Below, piece after piece: positions 61,652 through 64,000 of a stretch of 64,000 bases of DNA (the stretch's first letter is position 1; each line of letters opens with the position of its first letter). Both the position numbers and the translations under genes were made by a program. Source of the stretch: PHAA01 sp022706565 (GTDB taxonomy: Bacteria > Bacillota > Syntrophomonadia > Syntrophomonadales > Syntrophomonadaceae); assembly GCA_040769385.1 (NCBI GenBank), contig JAXGLD010000005.1, forward strand, positions 62,001 to 126,000, in the 5' to 3' direction. The notes under the pieces are model-generated. The model saw nothing but the letters and a program-made list of their open reading frames with translations, was not told the origin of the DNA and did not search any database.

Positions 61652-61680
61652 AGACCGGGAGATCATCTCCCGGTCTTGTT
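61652..61680 (+). terminator. Intrinsic terminator
   Basis: AGACCGGGAGA and TCTCCCGGTCT form a perfect 11-bp stem around TCA, followed by TGTT, about 30 bases after the repeat-protein stop. Confidence 0.7.
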
Positions 61681-61696
61681 GGTTTGGCCTATTACC

Positions 61697-61927
61697 CTAA
61701 TTCTTTACTCTAAATAAACGATTGCAGCTCTTACAGTGAAAATAGTGCTTGGCGAATGGAGCGTAGATAATAAATCCTAGTCCCACGATCACCCCGCCAA
61801 TACCGAGCGCTGGAATCAAGAAAGACAGGAAAAAGAATATAACTACCATTGCTAAACCGATGACTGCGAAAAAGGCCGACTTACGCTCAATAACCTGGGT
61901 ACTGCCACATCTTGGACACGGATTCAT
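61697..61927 (-). CDS. Small zinc-ribbon membrane protein
   Basis: This 76-residue protein starts at ATG 61927, six bases after GGAGGG. It has a zinc-ribbon half at each end, MNPCPRCGSTQVIE and FHCKSCNRLF (C-x2-C pairs), separated by two hydrophobic helices (FFAVIGLAMVVIFFFLSFL and GIGGVIVGLGFIIYA). The termini would fold together on one side of the membrane. No specific family or function is recognised. It is convergent with the repeat-protein gene across the terminator. Confidence 0.7.
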   Translation of the reverse strand: MNPCPRCGSTQVIERKSAFFAVIGLAMVVIFFFLSFLIPALGIGGVIVGLGFIIYAPFAKHYFHCKSCNRLFRVKN

Positions 61928-62060
61928 TACCATCCCTCCCCATCATTAACCATAGCAAACATCAGGCGAGACCGTCAAAATTTTTCGCCCATCTGATTCT
62001 CCACCTGGTTACGAATGAATAATTTGCAACTCGAGACCCTGAGGCATTATCAGAAAACAA

Positions 62061-62089
62061 AAAAGGATTTACCTATTGGTAATCCTTTT
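62061..62089 (-). terminator. Terminator of tRNA-Trp
   Basis: On the minus strand AAAAGGATT and AATCCTTTT pair, followed by a T-rich run, starting about 9 bases past the tRNA 3' end. The reverse complement also carries T residues, so it may work both ways. Confidence 0.65.
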
Positions 62090-62097
62090 GTTTCATA

Positions 62098-62173
62098 TGG
62101 CAGGGGAGAGAGGTCTCGAACCCCCAGCCCTCGGTTTTGGAGACCGATGCTCTGCCAATTGAGCTACTCCCCT
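62098..62173 (-). tRNA. tRNA-Trp (anticodon CCA)
   Basis: The minus strand folds as a cloverleaf: acceptor AGGGGAG with CTCCCCT, D arm GCTCAATTGGCAGAGC, anticodon stem-loop TCGGT-CTCCAAA-ACCGA with anticodon CCA, T arm with TTCGAGA, discriminator G and encoded CCA. The anticodon reads UGG, tryptophan. A terminator follows at 62061-62089. Confidence 0.95.
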
Positions 62174-62336
62174 GTGCTAGTGTGACTCAGCGAAATTCAT
62201 TTTATCATATATATTTGAGTCGTTCAATAACTTATCCCGGTTGTATAGGCATATAATTAATTGTATATTTTACATAGCGTCAAAATCGGACTTTGGGTCC
62301 GCAATCATAATATTATTAGATGGGGAAGTGAACGAT

Positions 62337-63287
62337 ATGTCAAAAGAGAGGGTTCTGGTGTTGATGGGGGGTTACTCGGAGGAAAGAGACGTTTCCATAC
62401 GCAGCGGCACCGCTGTTTTGAAAGCTTTGCAAAGTCTTGGCTATGAGGCTGAAGGGATGGACCTCAAGGATCTGCCAATTCAGCACATCGTCGATTTCAA
62501 GCCAGACCTGGTGTTTATAGCCCTGCATGGCAAAGACGGGGAGGATGGCACGGTGCAGGGGCTGTTGGATATCCTGAACATACGTTACACCGGATCGGGG
62601 GTAGCAGCCAGTGCCATCGGCATCAGCAAGATACTAACCAAGAAAATACTGAGCTATGAAGGCATACCTACGGCACCATTCACAATTTTGAATCGCACTA
62701 TCTTCGAATCATCACCCCACGGATTGTCTGACCTCATTGAAAAAATCGGTACGCCAATGGTGATTAAGGCAGCCACCCAGGGATCCAGTATTGGGGTCTA
62801 CATCGTGCATAAGGATGAGGATGTTGCCTCGGCATTGGAAGCGGCCTTCGCTTACGATCCCAATGTGCTGGCAGAAAAATTTATCGACGGTATCGAGGTT
62901 ACATCCACCGTCATCGGAAATGAGTATGACACTGAAACCCTGCCTCTCATTGAAATCACCTCGGAAAACGAATTCTATGATTTTGAATCCAAGTACACAC
63001 CTGGGATGTGCAGTCACATCATCCCTGCCCGGGTTGACGAGGCGATACAGTCCCGGGTAGCGGTCCTCAGCCAACAGGTATTCAAGGCGCTGGGCTGCAG
63101 GGGAGTGGCCCGGGTGGATTTCATCATCGACCGGGAGGGCAACCCCTTTGTGTTGGAGATAAACACCATACCAGGTATGACCGAGATGAGTTTGGTACCC
63201 GACGCTGCCAGGGCCCAGGGAATCAGTTTCGAGCAGTTGGTCGACAAGTTGGTTCGGCTGGGATTGGAAACCCCTGCACATAGGTAA
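62337..63287 (+). CDS. ddl: D-alanine-D-alanine ligase
   Basis: This 316-residue ATP-grasp enzyme from ATG 62337 (GGGGAAG upstream) shows VLVLMGGYSEERDVSIRSG, VFIALHGKDGEDGTVQGLLD, YTGSGVAASAIGISK, PMVIKAATQGSSIGV, ARVDFIIDREGNPFVLEINT and PGMTEMSL. It joins two D-Ala for peptidoglycan precursors in the cytoplasm. The serine and tyrosine loop residues typical of D-Ala-D-Ala specificity cannot be fully judged by eye, but no vancomycin-resistance genes are nearby. The gene appears monocistronic. Confidence 0.93.
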   Translation: MSKERVLVLMGGYSEERDVSIRSGTAVLKALQSLGYEAEGMDLKDLPIQHIVDFKPDLVFIALHGKDGEDGTVQGLLDILNIRYTGSGVAASAIGISKILTKKILSYEGIPTAPFTILNRTIFESSPHGLSDLIEKIGTPMVIKAATQGSSIGVYIVHKDEDVASALEAAFAYDPNVLAEKFIDGIEVTSTVIGNEYDTETLPLIEITSENEFYDFESKYTPGMCSHIIPARVDEAIQSRVAVLSQQVFKALGCRGVARVDFIIDREGNPFVLEINTIPGMTEMSLVPDAARAQGISFEQLVDKLVRLGLETPAHR

Positions 63288-63518
63288 TTGAGCGCTCGGT
63301 GTAAAACGACAGATTATTTGTTTTTACACATGTTTAGCAGATAAACATCAATTCATTGACATTTATTGTCGGCCGATGGAGTAATCCTCGGGGGTTCTTT
63401 TCGGCGTCAGAATAGTCTAACATTAGTTTAGGAATAACAAGGACAAGCTGAACGACCATGTGAATAGGCATATTTGCACGAATATTACGCTGTCAAATCC
63501 AACGATAGGAGGATGGTC

Positions 63519-64000
63519 ATGGAGGATAATTCAAATCGGACGCTGATAAAGATTATTGTAGTAGGGGCGCTGTTGTGGGCAGCGTCAGCCTTGACATCTT
63601 ATTATGTAGATTGGCTCTGGTTCAAATCAATAGATTTCGCCCAAGTGTTTACTATTACCCTGCTAAACAAGCTGGCCCTGCTGATAGGCGCCTTCCTGGT
63701 GGCATTGGTTTTTGTCGGGGGTAATCTATGGCTAACCAAGAACAACGACAAACCGGAGCGGGAAAGACCGCGAGATGATGAGCAGGAACAGGATGTAATT
63801 TTTCTTAAACCCAATCTGAGCCAATGGGGTACTCTTATCCAGGGTGAGAACCGCAAATGGGTATTCTTGGCGGCTTCCTTGTTCGGGGCTTATCTGGTCA
63901 GCAGCATTGTGGGCAATAACTGGATAATCGTGCAGCAATTGCTGAATAAAACGGCATTTGGCATTGCCGACCCGGTCTTTAACCGGGACCTGGGATTCTA
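63519..64000 (+). CDS. UPF0182 family membrane protein, N-terminal part
   Basis: The frame is open from ATG 63519 (AGGAGG six bases upstream) to the window end, so about 160 residues of an expected protein of around 900 are seen. It begins with a membrane helix (IIVVGALLWAASALTSYYV), then DWLWFKSIDFAQVF, a second helix (LALLIGAFLVALVFVGGNL), and reaches TAFGIADPVFNRDLGF, the conserved D-P-x-F-x-x-D-x-x-F of UPF0182. Function unknown in all members. It lies 231 bases after ddl. Confidence 0.9.
   Translation, partial: MEDNSNRTLIKIIVVGALLWAASALTSYYVDWLWFKSIDFAQVFTITLLNKLALLIGAFLVALVFVGGNLWLTKNNDKPERERPRDDEQEQDVIFLKPNLSQWGTLIQGENRKWVFLAASLFGAYLVSSIVGNNWIIVQQLLNKTAFGIADPVFNRDLGF

Noticed and set aside
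1..64000. CRISPR array
   Set aside because: No series of regularly spaced identical repeats with unique spacers was seen; the only short tandem repeats are IS ends, integrase arm sites and regulator boxes.

Overview
The window looks like chromosome of a Gram-positive, low-to-medium GC anaerobic member of the Clostridia. Evidence: strong GGAGG ribosome sites, frequent GTG/TTG starts, a ferritin/rubrerythrin-like protein, a DUF4264 (YpmA-like) protein, an ECF sigma/anti-sigma pair and a UPF0182 protein. A Syntrophomonas-like origin is my guess and is not proven by anything here. No CRISPR array and no rRNA gene were seen.

Region 1 (1-6058) is mobile-element debris beside the chromosome. It holds the 3' end of a large serine recombinase, then an AbrB / ABC ATPase / ABC permease operon on the minus strand. 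The permease gene is cut in two by an IS21-family element (1354-4200) that left a clean 6-bp target duplication.

Region 2 (6059-42605) is an integrated element of about 36.5 kb, bounded by a 45-bp direct repeat (43/45 identical) of the 3' part of tRNA-Ala(CGC). The complete tRNA stands at the right end (42561-42636). Pairs of CCCGTCAAA repeats, 12 bp apart, lie just inside both ends and look like integrase arm sites. The integrase gene is itself broken by a second, different IS21 element (39874-42296), so the island is probably locked in place. From left to right it carries: a nucleotidyl-cyclase-like gene divergent from a membrane-protein/MBL-hydrolase pair; a phage-like recombination block (YqaJ-type exonuclease, putative annealing protein, RadC, ArdC-like protein) interrupted by a NifU-like gene; and a dense defence island. 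The island holds a helicase-nuclease, Mrr, type I HsdRMS, Septu PtuAB, a HEPN protein, a PLD-like protein, a GmrSD-type enzyme and several unknowns. A replication-protein-like gene, a zinc-finger protein, an excisionase-like gene and the broken integrase follow. No conjugation genes were recognised.

Region 3 (42637-64000) is core chromosome, visibly richer in GC. It holds a ferritin-like protein, CapA-like phosphatase, isochorismatase-like hydrolase, two EF-G paralogues 6.5 kb apart, the ECF sigma/anti-sigma pair, an Mrp/ApbC ATPase, signal peptidase I, SurE, an MscS channel, an HtrA-like protease with a two-component system, tRNA-Trp, D-Ala-D-Ala ligase and the start of a UPF0182 gene. Triple TTCACA-type repeats with exact 11-bp spacing stand upstream of both htrA and a secreted four-repeat protein, suggesting that the adjacent OmpR-type regulator controls both.

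The best candidates for something new are the cyclase-like / membrane protein / MBL trio (6634-9112), the HEPN + PLD two-gene cassette flanked by dead YgjP-like metallopeptidase remnants (28328-31046), and a Septu pair fused into a type I restriction operon with an apparent ATT start codon.
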